NCBI GenBank assembly: GCA_945883665.1
Contig: CAMCXV010000015.1
Location: 1 to 22,229, forward strand
DNA: 22,229 bases
From: Rickettsia typhi
Lineage (GTDB): Bacteria > Pseudomonadota > Alphaproteobacteria > Rickettsiales > Rickettsiaceae
Direction: 5' to 3'
Below, one piece after another: positions 1 to 8,056 of the stretch. The position numbers and the translations under genes are program-made. Every line of letters starts with the position of its first letter. The first letter of the stretch is position 1. The notes under the pieces were generated by a model. It saw only the letters and a list, made by a program, of their open reading frames with translations, did not search any database and was not told the origin of the DNA.

Positions 1-81
1 GCATTGCTTGATAGAATTTGCCACAATTGTGATATTATAGAAACTGGAAACGAGAGTCATCGTATGAAAAAAAGAAGCTAA
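1..81 (+). CDS. istB: IstB-like ATP-binding protein of an IS21-family element (3' end only)
   Basis: Frame 1 is open from base 1 to a TAA at 79-81 and gives 26 residues that begin ALLDRICHNCDIIE and end RMKKRS. This matches, from memory, the C-terminus of IstB, the AAA+ helper ATPase of IS21-family transposition, whose last 30 or so residues read LLDR..HH...I...G.SYR. The rest of the gene lies upstream of the window. Typical IS21 terminal repeats follow directly (96-139), which supports the call. IstB works with the DDE transposase IstA, which is not visible here. The fragment is short, so the identification rests on this motif plus the terminal repeats. Confidence 0.75.
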   Translation, partial: ALLDRICHNCDIIETGNESHRMKKRS

Positions 82-95
82 TATTTTGTAATCGA

Positions 96-139
96 AGTGG
101 GTCAATTTTGGACGCACTTAGTGGGTCAATTTTCAACGC
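96..139 (+). repeat. Tandem terminal repeats of the IS21-like element
   Basis: Two copies at 96-115 and 120-139 share 18 of 20 bases and start 24 bases apart. They read AGTGGGTCAATTTTGGACGC and AGTGGGTCAATTTTCAACGC. Repeats of this kind, close to the tip, are the presumed transposase-binding sites of IS21-family elements. Confidence 0.8.
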
Positions 140-1123
140 TTATTGACACATACCTTTAAAATAAATCTCGGAAACGTATCTTTTGCCACTGCTACCGCGT
201 TTTAGTTGTACAACAATATCAATAACAGCATGTATATATTTTTTTATCTCATCTGGTGGCATGCCAAGACCTGCTTGCATAACCATTAACTTTAATTGTT
301 CAAATGCCATTGAAGGTGCATCAGCATGTAATGTGGAAATAGACCCTGGATGACCCGTGTTTATTGCCCTAAGAAAACTAAAAGCTTCAGATCCCCTTAA
401 TTCACCAACTATTATTCTGTCAGGTCTAAGACGTAAACATGCTTCTATTAAATCTTGAGTAGTGACTTTTGCTCGACCTTGACCGTCTCTTGATGCAAGT
501 AAATGTACACGATTAGGATGCATATGCAGTATAACTTCTCGTGCATCTTCCACTGTAATTAACCTTTCATCAATAGGTATTTCACCTAAAGCAGCATTAG
601 TAAAAGTTGTTTTACCAGTTGAGGTACCACCACTAATAATGATGTTTTTTTTACAAAGCACAGCATGCCTAATAAACTCTTTTGTTTTACCTTCTTTAAG
701 ATAATTTTTTAAAATAGGGTTGTTTTCATCTACCAATTTTTGAGTAGTAGTGTTGTCAAAAGCTCCTTTTGTCGCATATTGATCCAAAGATAAATGCATA
801 GTACTACCTTTTCTTATAGCAAATGCAGCAACATTAGGTTCAACAGCTGGGGGGAAAACAATTTGAACGCGATAACCATTTGGAAGAGTAGCAGATAACA
901 GGGGTTTTTCTTCTGATATTACCTGGTCAGTAGATTGAGCAATTAATCTCCCAAGACCAAGTAAATGATCCATGTCTAACTCAGGTAATGTTTTCATTTT
1001 TAGTTCGCCTGCTTTTTCAACCCAAACTTCCTTTGGTTTGTTTATCATAACCTCATTTACACCATCTTCATTAAAAATATATTTAAATGGTAGTAAATAT
1101 GTTTCTAGCGCTGCAAATGTCAT
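140..1123 (-). CDS. virB11: VirB11-type secretion ATPase (RvhB11), C-terminus ended by an IS
   Basis: Hexameric traffic ATPase at the inner-membrane base of the type IV secretion system, which powers pilus biogenesis and substrate transfer. The 327-residue product shows an N-terminal domain (about 1-150), Walker A GGTSTGKT (165-172), a Walker-B-like RIIVGELRG (236-244) and the His box GHPGSISTLHA (258-268), all intact. The start codon overlaps the end of virB10 by ATGA (1120-1123), showing translational coupling. The last two or three residues and the TAA stop fall inside the terminal sequence of the IS21-like element, so the native end has been replaced. Probably only a few residues are lost, since VirB11 proteins are about 330-345 aa. 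In Rickettsia virD4 normally follows; here the IS sits in that place. The ATPase itself looks functional. Confidence 0.93.
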   Translation of the reverse strand: MTFAALETYLLPFKYIFNEDGVNEVMINKPKEVWVEKAGELKMKTLPELDMDHLLGLGRLIAQSTDQVISEEKPLLSATLPNGYRVQIVFPPAVEPNVAAFAIRKGSTMHLSLDQYATKGAFDNTTTQKLVDENNPILKNYLKEGKTKEFIRHAVLCKKNIIISGGTSTGKTTFTNAALGEIPIDERLITVEDAREVILHMHPNRVHLLASRDGQGRAKVTTQDLIEACLRLRPDRIIVGELRGSEAFSFLRAINTGHPGSISTLHADAPSMAFEQLKLMVMQAGLGMPPDEIKKYIHAVIDIVVQLKRGSSGKRYVSEIYFKGMCQ

Positions 1124-2566
1124 TTTATTACTTTTTTTATTACTGCTGCAGGAAATTTATAATCTTTGTTAACATAGATTCTAATATGAGTTCCTTGTTC
1201 TATAGTAGTAGTTGGATTAAACTGTTGTTGATCTATCATTTGTTTTACAACATCTGAAACATCTGTAAACGCTTGTTTAGACGCATCTTGAGTTTGCGAA
1301 GGTGTTGTACTAGCAGTGCTTGATTGAGCAGCTGTTGTAGATGCTGTAGTTATGACGCTCATCAGAGATGCTAGCCTTTGATCATCAGTAGCTGTACCTT
1401 GTGGTGTAAGTACAAGCTGTGTTAATTGATGTAAATAGAGAAGATGTTTTATCTGCAATAGACGTTGGAACAGTTGAGCAAATTTGTGCAAATTTCATTG
1501 CTGAAGTAACGCCAGATTGTGCAAAAATAGTATTAGCGCTATTAGCAGCAGCTGATGCAGCTGCACTTTGAGTAGAAGAAGCTTCGGTACTTGTTACTGG
1601 TTTAACTATTTTATCTAAACCACTCGCTAGTAGAATATTAAATGCCGAGCTTAATACAGCATTACCAAAACGTTCTTTGAATTTATTATCCACTCTTCCT
1701 TGAGTGCCTTTTCTTCCAAGATTATCAGTACCTGTTCCAGCAAAATTTATTGTATATCCACTTGGTAAATCAATTCTTATCCATTCTATCGCAATTCGTC
1801 CATAAGCACCACTAGCTCCAATGGTAAAGTTACCAAACACTCTTGACCCTTTAGGTATAAGAATATTACGCCCCCATTCGGAATAAACATCTCTACTAAT
1901 AATAGCTCTAATTTCTCCACCAAAATCTGTGTTAATTGCTGATTCAATTATAGCATCTAACATTTTACCCTTACCGAGAACAAGGTGCATATCTTTTCTG
2001 ATTTTAAAATCTGTTTCCTGTTCTAATTGCTCTGGTGTTTTGACAGGGGGGGCTCCTGCTATTAAAACTATGGAAGATTTTCTTTTCTTCTCTAACCTCT
2101 GTTTTGTCTCATCACTTTTAGACTTTATATCCATAGGTAAAGCTGGACTACTAGAATTATGGTTTAGATCTTTTAAATCATTTGCATGAGGTAAAAGCTC
2201 CTGAGCTTGTGGTAAAGGAGCTGGAACAACAACATCCAACTTAGCTGGTGGAGGCGGTGGGGGAGGAGTTGTTGGAGTCTCTAATTTTGGAGGAGGAGGA
2301 AGGTTTGGTATTGCAGGAACAGAGTTATCAGACTGTACTTTAATTGGCTGAACAACATTTGCTGGAATTGGATCATCAACTTGTTTAGCAGTTTTGTCAG
2401 AGTTAATAACAAAGTTAAAAAATAAATATAGAAATACCCCGGCAACAGCAATCAAAATAAGCAAACTTTGCTTTGGATTGGTAGCTACTTGAGATAGCTC
2501 TTGTTCAACCTCTGGGAGATCAACAGAATCAGTTTTTGATTCGATAACATCATTTTCTTTAGACAT
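1120..2566 (-). pseudogene. virB10: VirB10 (RvhB10) type IV secretion protein, split by a frameshift
   Basis: VirB10 spans from the inner membrane to the outer-membrane pore of the T4SS. The upstream frame (2566 down to 1385, 393 aa) shows a cytoplasmic N-terminus, a membrane helix (about 34-54), a proline-rich linker (about 88-110, with runs of PPPP) and the TrbI/VirB10 C-terminal beta domain (ILIPKGSRVFGNF, IEWIRIDLPSG). It then loses homology in its last few residues (TYTTRYSY) and stops at a TGA. The conserved end of the family (GTHIRIYVNKDYKFP) is encoded in another frame, open from 1491 down to 1120. Joining them needs skipping one base (or adding two) between about 1390 and 1420. The joined protein would be about 480 aa, the usual size. 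There is no long homopolymer at the junction. It could be a true mutation, a sequencing indel or, less likely, recoding. It starts 2 nt after virB9. Confidence 0.88.
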
Positions 2567-2568
2567 AA

Positions 2569-2994
2569 TTACCTAGCTTTTCTTGGGTATTGAAATCTAA
2601 CGACATATACCAAATCCTTATCATAACCATCTTCTAACTCTTTAGCCACGATATCAAACTGATATGTTCTTTTGTTAGTTATAATTGTCATATTGGTGCG
2701 AATGTTTTTTTCCATTGGTTTAATAAACAATTTGTTACCAAGAGGAGTTAATTTCCAAGCAAATGATTCTCCGAGTGTTATTGTTTCGATAGTTTCATTT
2801 TTAGCAAACTCAACGTGAGATTGAAAACCATAGTGCAATACTAACAAATAAACTTCGTTAGGACTGTATATATATGTTTTAATTCTACTATCAGTTGTAA
2901 TTGATAAATCATCATTATCATCATAAATACTAGCTTTAGCAACCGAAGTAGAAACTAGCAATATTGCAAATAAAACTCTAACTATTGTCATCAT
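2569..2994 (-). CDS. virB9: Short VirB9-like T4SS protein (N-terminal domain only)
   Basis: The 141-residue product begins with a signal peptide (about 1-22, hydrophobic VLFAILLVSTSVAKA) and continues with the VirB9 N-terminal domain: DSRIKTYIYSPNEVY, the FQSHVEFAKNETI segment, and the LFIKP...TNMTIITNKRTYQF strand region. Ordinary VirB9 is about 250-290 aa and has a C-terminal outer-membrane-core domain that contacts VirB7 and VirB10; that domain is absent. This is not obviously damage: Rickettsiales rvh loci have duplicated virB9 genes, one of them short. The start overlaps the end of virB8 by 17 bases. The second codon is also Met (start at 2991), so the exact start is ambiguous. Confidence 0.88.
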   Translation of the reverse strand: MMTIVRVLFAILLVSTSVAKASIYDDNDDLSITTDSRIKTYIYSPNEVYLLVLHYGFQSHVEFAKNETIETITLGESFAWKLTPLGNKLFIKPMEKNIRTNMTIITNKRTYQFDIVAKELEDGYDKDLVYVVRFQYPRKAR

Positions 2995-3700
2995 CTACCC
3001 TATAACCTGTTACCTGAAAACCTATTGGATTAATATCTCTATCAATATCTGTTAATTCCATTGGTAAATAATCAAATGTAACAATAGCAATTTTGTTAAA
3101 CACCATTCTATTTCCATCAGTTTCATTGATAGAAAACCTTAACATAAACTTCTTTTGATCTAATTTTGACCAAGATTTAACAATTAAAAATGTAGTATTT
3201 TTTTGACCATATTTAATGGTTGGATTAACTTCTTTGTTTTTCAAGTATCCACGATATGACCAATATATTGAGCTTGAAGATAGTAGCCTTACTGTTTTCA
3301 TAGCTTCAGTTTCAAAATCTACTGGATTATATGTTTCACGAGATATTACATATTTTTTAATAAAATACTGGGCTAAAGAATCATTTCCCATTAGCACAGA
3401 GGAATTTATAGGATTAACCACCTTGGCCATACCAGTCGTATCATCAATTTGTATTACAAAAGGATCAAAACGCTTAGCATTTACTACATATGCCACTACG
3501 CCTAAAGAAGCAATCGATAAACATAAAAGAATCAGAAGCAAAACAAACAATAAGTTTCTTTGCACTGTGATATTTTCAGATCTTTCTTCATACCAATTGC
3601 GTACATGTTTAATCGCATCGTGATCTTTACTCTCTGCATTAGAACTATTAACAACCGGTGGGTGCTTGAATTTTTCTAATACTTTATTTAGTTTGAACAT
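2978..3700 (-). CDS. virB8: VirB8 inner-membrane T4SS assembly protein (RvhB8)
   Basis: VirB8 is a bitopic inner-membrane protein that nucleates T4SS assembly through its periplasmic NTF2-like domain. The 240-residue product has a cytoplasmic N-terminus (about 1-49), one strong transmembrane helix (about 50-72), then a periplasmic domain starting KRFDPFVIQIDDTTG, a conserved VirB8 landmark, and ending with the GFQVTGYRVD strand. Length and layout match the family. It is the first gene of the minus-strand operon virB8-virB9-virB10-virB11 and overlaps virB9 by 17 bases. Transcription should start in the 379-base spacer upstream. Rickettsiales often have more than one virB8; which paralogue this is cannot be told here. 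Confidence 0.92.
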   Translation of the reverse strand: MFKLNKVLEKFKHPPVVNSSNAESKDHDAIKHVRNWYEERSENITVQRNLLFVLLLILLCLSIASLGVVAYVVNAKRFDPFVIQIDDTTGMAKVVNPINSSVLMGNDSLAQYFIKKYVISRETYNPVDFETEAMKTVRLLSSSSIYWSYRGYLKNKEVNPTIKYGQKNTTFLIVKSWSKLDQKKFMLRFSINETDGNRMVFNKIAIVTFDYLPMELTDIDRDINPIGFQVTGYRVDDDNS

Positions 3701-4079
3701 AAAAATCTAAGACTAGTAAATTTTAAGAATCTTTAAATAAATTATATACATAAACAAACAAAATAAACCCAAATAAGTTTCACAAGCTTATTTGATCTAT
3801 AAATTCATCAAAAATCCACATATAGAAGATTATTATGTACCAGCTACAAAAATAAACTAAACAAAAAGATTCAAAGAAGCTATTTTATTAAATTTTTTTT
3901 ATTAGCAGTTGCTTTTAGATTATAGTTTTTCTTCTAAAGAGAACAATTTTTAATTTAAGATCACTAAATTAAAGGATTTTGCTAATAAAAATTTCTGTTT
4001 TGCAATTTAGAAACGGTTCAATGAATATAATTTTCAACTCCAAAAGTCAAAAAAATTGAAATAATGACGTAATTGAAGA
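3701..4079. other. Intergenic region between virB8 and rpoH with AT-rich inverted repeats
   Basis: No credible gene is visible in these 379 bases. Since rpoH and virB8 are both on the minus strand, the region holds the 3' flank of rpoH and the promoter region of the virB operon. Three inverted repeats are visible: 3771-3777 with 3787-3793 (AAATAAG/CTTATTT), 3896-3907 with 3980-3991, and, nested in the latter, 3949-3957 with 3965-3973. I could not pick a convincing promoter among the many AT-rich candidates. Confidence 0.6.
3896..3991. repeat. Nested inverted repeats upstream of the virB operon
   Basis: An outer pair, TTTTTATTAGCA at 3896-3907 and TGCTAATAAAAA at 3980-3991, is a perfect 12-bp inverted repeat. 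Inside it, TTTAATTTA (3949-3957) and TAAATTAAA (3965-3973) form a perfect 9-bp stem with a 7-base loop. The arms are nearly all A and T, so chance formation in this composition is possible. It may be a relic of a palindromic element or a terminator region for rpoH. Confidence 0.45.
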
Positions 4080-4979
4080 TTAATTTGACATAGTTTTTAA
4101 TTGACCGTCTTTAGATATTCTAGTTAACATGTAGTTTTGTATTTTTTCAAATGCCCTACTTTCTATTTGCCTTACACGTTCTTTTGAAATATCGTATTTC
4201 ATGCTTAAACTATCTAATGTTTCAGGTGAATAACTCAGCTTCCTAGCCTTTAATATTTTTACTTCTCTGTCGTTCAGAACTCTCATGGCTTCAGTCAGTA
4301 CTAATTTTTTATTCTGCATATCCTGCTTCTTCAACAACGATAATTCTTGATTAGGTTTTTGCTCTGGTAAAAATTCAATTGCTTCAGCTCCTTCATCATC
4401 ACCATAGTTTGCAGAACGATTTAAAGAAATATCAGGTCCAGAGATGCGCTGATCCATTTCTACCACTTCCCTGACGGAAACCCCAAGCTTATTTGCCATT
4501 TTTTCATAATCTTGGTCATTAATAGCACGAGCGCAACTATTTACTATTCTATGTTTAATTTTACCAAGAGTAAAAAATAACTTTTTTTGTGCTGATGTTG
4601 TGCCAATTTTTACAAGTGACCAAGACTTAAGAACATATTCTTGGATAGAAGCTTTAATCCACCACATAGCATAAGTTGACAATCTAAAACCAAGATCTGG
4701 ATCATATTTCTTAACTGCTTGCATTAGACCAATATTTCCCTCTGACACAAGCTCCGGAACTGGTAAGCCATAATTTTTATATTTCATTGCTATTTTAACA
4801 ACTAGCTTTAAATGACTTGAGACAAGTTTATGAGCAGCCTCGAGGTCGCTATTTTCAAGGTAATTTTTAGCAAGAAAGAACTCCTCCTCTTTTGAAAGAG
4901 AAGGTATATTATTTATTTCTTGTAGGTACTTATTAAACCCTGAACCAGAAGAGATGATAGGTAAATTTTGACAAGACAT
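4080..4979 (-). CDS. rpoH: RNA polymerase heat-shock sigma factor RpoH (sigma-32)
   Basis: Directs RNA polymerase to heat-shock and protein quality-control promoters. The 299-residue product has sigma region 2 at about 50-120, with ELVSEGNIGLMQAVKKYD and LSTYAMWWIKASIQEYVL. The RpoH box QKKLFFTLG follows at 131-139 and sets RpoH apart from RpoD. Region 4 carries a helix-turn-helix ISKERVRQIES near 264-274. Length is standard for alphaproteobacterial RpoH. The start is supported by an AGGG about 8 bases before the ATG. A weak possible promoter lies upstream: TTTAAT (5038-5043 complement) and TACAAT (5014-5019 complement), 18 apart. It sits between greA and the virB operon, all on the minus strand. 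Confidence 0.95.
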   Translation of the reverse strand: MSCQNLPIISSGSGFNKYLQEINNIPSLSKEEEFFLAKNYLENSDLEAAHKLVSSHLKLVVKIAMKYKNYGLPVPELVSEGNIGLMQAVKKYDPDLGFRLSTYAMWWIKASIQEYVLKSWSLVKIGTTSAQKKLFFTLGKIKHRIVNSCARAINDQDYEKMANKLGVSVREVVEMDQRISGPDISLNRSANYGDDEGAEAIEFLPEQKPNQELSLLKKQDMQNKKLVLTEAMRVLNDREVKILKARKLSYSPETLDSLSMKYDISKERVRQIESRAFEKIQNYMLTRISKDGQLKTMSN

Positions 4980-5053
4980 TATTTATACCCTAATAACTTA
5001 ATAATACTAATTAATTGTAACACAATTCATTTAAAGAATTAAACAAAAAATAA

Positions 5054-5542
5054 CTAATCTAAATTAATATCTTGATATGAGATTTCTAATATCTCAAACA
5101 CCTTTTTGCCATTAGGAGTTATTACTTCTACCACATCTCCAACAGCTTTGCCAATAAGACCTTTTGCAATAGGTGATTGTATAGAAACTCGTTTTTTAGT
5201 GATATCAGCTTCATACTCTCCAACTATTACATAGGTTGCTTCTTCTTCTGTATCATCATCAATTAGTTTTACCGTGGCGCCAAATTTAACACTATCTTTT
5301 GAAAGTTTAGAAGTGTCTATAATCTCAGCCCTTGAAACCTTATCTTCGAGATCTAAAATTCTTCCCTCAACAAAACTTTGCTTTTCTCGTGCTGCATGAT
5401 ATTCAGCATTTTCGGATAAATCACCAAATTCCCTTGCAGTTGAAATAGCTTCAATGATTGAGGGTCTTTCAACGTGTTTTAAATGTTTAATTTCTTTTTC
5501 TAAAAGCTCGAAGCCTTTTTTTGTAATAGGAAATTTGACCAT
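5054..5542 (-). CDS. greA: Transcription elongation factor GreA
   Basis: GreA enters the RNA polymerase secondary channel and stimulates cleavage of backtracked transcripts. The 162-residue product has the N-terminal coiled coil (about 1-75) with its acidic tip in EFGDLSENAEYHAAREKQ (D41 and E44 at the catalytic position), followed by the FKBP-like C-terminal domain ending in the VFEILEI strand. Length is exactly typical. A near-consensus promoter at 5572-5600 drives it. It is divergent from the lipid-kinase gene and upstream of rpoH on the same strand, separated by 74 bases. Confidence 0.97.
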   Translation of the reverse strand: MVKFPITKKGFELLEKEIKHLKHVERPSIIEAISTAREFGDLSENAEYHAAREKQSFVEGRILDLEDKVSRAEIIDTSKLSKDSVKFGATVKLIDDDTEEEATYVIVGEYEADITKKRVSIQSPIAKGLIGKAVGDVVEVITPNGKKVFEILEISYQDINLD

Positions 5543-5571
5543 AATTATGTCTTGTTTAAGTTAAGATTTGA

Positions 5572-5600
5572 AGTATATTTAGACTAATCATATTTGTCAA
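5572..5600 (-). promoter_or_regulatory. Sigma-70 promoter of greA
   Basis: On the minus strand TTGACA (5595-5600) is followed, after exactly 17 bases, by TATACT (5572-5577). The -35 is a perfect consensus and the -10 matches at 5 of 6 positions. The promoter lies 30 bases upstream of the greA ATG. It is the best promoter I see in the window. Confidence 0.75.
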
Positions 5601-5617
5601 ACTAGCTGAAAAATTTT

Positions 5618-6232
5618 ATGCATAATGAAGCTCTTATTTTTGAAGTAAAAAGAAAAACCTTTCATTTATACGGTCTAATATTTCCTCTAGCTTATTCTTT
5701 TACTTCTAAAATGACTGCCAGCATATTATTGCTAATAATTACTGGTTTCACCCTCTATCTTGACATATCTAGGTATTATAACCCCAAAATTAAAGAGGTT
5801 GTTGATAAAATTTTTTACAAATATCTTAGACAGAAAGAAAAAAATAATTCCTTATCGCTTAGCGGAGCAAGCTACATGGCTCTTGGGCTTTTAACAAGTT
5901 GTTTGTTTTTTTCCAAAGGTTTAGCCATTACCTCTTGGTTTATTCTGATTATATCAGACTGTATCGCAGCTTTAATTGGTGTAAAATATGGAACACCTCT
6001 ACAGAATGGGAAATCTTTATATGGGTCAGGTGCTTTTTTTGTTTCCAGCGTTTTCATCAGCGTGGTTAGTTATTTTTTTATTAATTACCACACAAGATTT
6101 GTTATTATAATTTTGAGTTCTGCTGTAGTAACATTGGTAGAATTTTACGCCGATCAGATAAAAATAAATGATAATTTATCTATCCCCCTTTCTTATTGTA
6201 TGACAACATTTATTTTAAGTTTAATTTTGTAG
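5618..6232 (+). CDS. Dolichol-kinase / polyprenol-diacylglycerol kinase family membrane protein
   Basis: A 204-residue polytopic membrane protein with about six or seven hydrophobic segments. The motif ISDCIAALIGVKYGT (about 108-122) followed by GKSLYGSGAFFVSS (about 129-142) is the signature of the CTP-dependent dolichol kinase / CdsA-like family (SEC59-type). Family members phosphorylate a lipid alcohol at the membrane, using CTP in the characterised cases; the actual substrate here is unknown. Rickettsia genomes, as I recall, keep a homologue between greA and dnaG, so this is a conserved neighbourhood. dnaG begins 4 bases after its stop, implying co-transcription. Confidence 0.8.
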   Translation: MHNEALIFEVKRKTFHLYGLIFPLAYSFTSKMTASILLLIITGFTLYLDISRYYNPKIKEVVDKIFYKYLRQKEKNNSLSLSGASYMALGLLTSCLFFSKGLAITSWFILIISDCIAALIGVKYGTPLQNGKSLYGSGAFFVSSVFISVVSYFFINYHTRFVIIILSSAVVTLVEFYADQIKINDNLSIPLSYCMTTFILSLIL

Positions 6233-6236
6233 TACA

Positions 6237-8027
6237 ATGATAATTCCGCTAGAATTTTATAATCACTTAAGGCAACAAGTAAAAATTTCTGAGATAGTAA
6301 GGCAAAAAACTTTTTTGACAAAAAAAGGTAATGAATATTTAGGTATATGCCCATTCCACAGCGAAAAAACACCATCTTTTACTGTAAATGATATAAAAAA
6401 ATTCTATCACTGCTTCGGTTGCGGAACGCATGGAGATGTTATAAAGTTTGTATCTGAAAATAATGGTCTTAGTTATAAAGATGCTGCTATAAAAATCGCA
6501 ACAGATCATTCTATTGAACTACCAAAAATGACTTCTGCTCAAAAAAGAGAATATGAAGAGACAGATCAAATATATAAAGTGCTTGAAATAGCTTTAGAAT
6601 ATTTTAAAAGTCAAGTTACAAACGAAGTTAAAGAATATTTGTTATCACGTGGTATCGACAATAATATAAAGGAACAATTTTCTATAGGTTATGCACCAGG
6701 AAAAGGTGGTTTAATTAGTTATTTTGAAAAAAAAAGTATTTCTTTAAATTTTTTATTAGATTCGGGCTTAGTGGGGAAAAAAGAAAATGGTAGAATGTAC
6801 GAAATATTTACTAACAGAATAATGTTTCCTATTAGGAATATTTATAATAAAATTTTAGGGTTTGGGGGGAGAGTAATTGGAGACTCTTTACCCAAATATA
6901 TAAACTCACCAGAAACTTTGGTTTTTAAAAAGAGTGAAACAATGTATGGGGAAAATATCGCTACCAGTGCTGCCTATAAAAAAAATTATTCTATAGTAGT
7001 AGAAGGTTATATGGATGTAATAGCTTTAAACGCAGTGGGTATCAACGAAGCAGTAGCAAGCCTTGGCACATCTGTTACTGATAAACACTTACAAAAACTA
7101 TGGCGCTCAGGAGATGAGATTATAATTTGCCTTGATGGTGACAAAGCTGGGCAAAGAGCTAGTAATAGATTAATAGATATATCTTTGCCAATGATTACAG
7201 CTAACAAAAAAATATCCTTTGTTAATTTACCACATTCTAAAGATCCAGATGATATAATTAAATCTGGCGGAGCGAACCTATTTAATAAATTACTTTTAGA
7301 AAAAATCGATTTATCAAAAGCTATTTGGTTAAACGAATTCAAGGACAAGGATTTTTCTTCAGCTGAATCAAGATCTGCGCTTGAAAAAAAATTAGACACA
7401 ATCTGTATGCAAATAAAAGACAAGATACTTGCAGGCAATTTTCGTCGTTACTTTAAAGATCAAATATGGCAAAATATTTATAATCGAAGCAAATCTCACA
7501 ATTTATTAAAAAAACCTAGCGCAACATATATTTCAAATATTGATGAAAAAAAATATACAGAATTAGAAGTCTTGGAATTGTCATTATGTGGTTTTATTAT
7601 AAATTTTCCTCATATTTTGAAAAAACCAATGGTAAGGGATTTTGTGTCTGATCTAGTATTAACATGTAGTGATTTTAACGAATTCAAAGATTGGTTTATT
7701 GGTCAGATAGCTGAGAATGAGGATATTGAGAAAGATAAGATTAAGAAAATTGTAAAAAACACTAGATTTTATAATAGTTTTTTAGTATTATCCGATCCCA
7801 AGAAAAATTTTCTGGATTCAATTTTTATTGAAAGAAATCAAGATCATTATGAACTTATATTCGACTTATTAAGCAAAAAATACTATTTGTTATTATTGAA
7901 ACAAGAATATACTAACATGATGAATAGTACCAAAGAAGAACTACGCCTTAAAGCAGCTTCTTATTTGAAAGAAATTCAAGAAACCTCCGAAAAATTAAAC
8001 AAATTAAATGAATTTTTTATAAATTAG
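6237..8027 (+). CDS. dnaG: DNA primase DnaG
   Basis: Makes RNA primers for Okazaki fragments and leading-strand initiation, working with the DnaB helicase. The 596-residue product starts with the CHC2 zinc-binding domain (C38, H41, C59, C62 in CPFHSEKTPSF and YHCFGCG). It continues with the catalytic core and a Toprim fold with VVEGYMDVIAL (the catalytic Glu near 256) and the acidic DGDKAGQRA near 299. The C-terminal third, which normally binds DnaB, is poorly conserved and Lys-rich, as usual in reduced genomes. It follows the lipid-kinase gene by 4 bases and precedes rpoD by 29, recalling the dnaG-rpoD pair of the macromolecular-synthesis operon; rpsU is absent. Confidence 0.97.
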   Translation: MIIPLEFYNHLRQQVKISEIVRQKTFLTKKGNEYLGICPFHSEKTPSFTVNDIKKFYHCFGCGTHGDVIKFVSENNGLSYKDAAIKIATDHSIELPKMTSAQKREYEETDQIYKVLEIALEYFKSQVTNEVKEYLLSRGIDNNIKEQFSIGYAPGKGGLISYFEKKSISLNFLLDSGLVGKKENGRMYEIFTNRIMFPIRNIYNKILGFGGRVIGDSLPKYINSPETLVFKKSETMYGENIATSAAYKKNYSIVVEGYMDVIALNAVGINEAVASLGTSVTDKHLQKLWRSGDEIIICLDGDKAGQRASNRLIDISLPMITANKKISFVNLPHSKDPDDIIKSGGANLFNKLLLEKIDLSKAIWLNEFKDKDFSSAESRSALEKKLDTICMQIKDKILAGNFRRYFKDQIWQNIYNRSKSHNLLKKPSATYISNIDEKKYTELEVLELSLCGFIINFPHILKKPMVRDFVSDLVLTCSDFNEFKDWFIGQIAENEDIEKDKIKKIVKNTRFYNSFLVLSDPKKNFLDSIFIERNQDHYELIFDLLSKKYYLLLLKQEYTNMMNSTKEELRLKAASYLKEIQETSEKLNKLNEFFIN

Positions 8028-8056
8028 ATAATCTTTAATCATTATTGCAATAGAAT

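Larger units (their letters stand above)
1..148 (+). mobile_element. Right end of an IS21-family insertion sequence
   Basis: The istB tail is followed by 67 bases containing two near-identical 20-base direct repeats starting with AGTGGGTCAATTTT, then a boundary ending in CA at 148 (or 150). IS21-family elements carry multiple transposase-binding repeats at their ends and have 5'-TG...CA-3' tips. The inner boundary with virB11 is set by where that coding frame stops looking like VirB11. The left part of the element, including istA, is outside the window. The exact last base is uncertain by about 2 nt. Confidence 0.75.

Noticed and set aside
1400..1417. Programmed frameshift site in virB10
   Set aside because: No typical slippery heptamer or run of identical bases and no clear downstream structure; VirB10 families are not known for recoding. 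A mutation or sequencing error is simpler.
3216..3623. Plus-strand open frame opposite virB8
   Set aside because: virB8 on the other strand has clear family features; the antisense product shows none.
3771..3793. Hairpin AAATAAG/CTTATTT as a terminator
   Set aside because: Only 7 AT-rich pairs, 9-base loop, and no T run on either strand side; also in the upstream region of virB8.
7007..7438. Minus-strand open frame inside dnaG
   Set aside because: Lies opposite the Toprim domain of dnaG and has no recognisable features.
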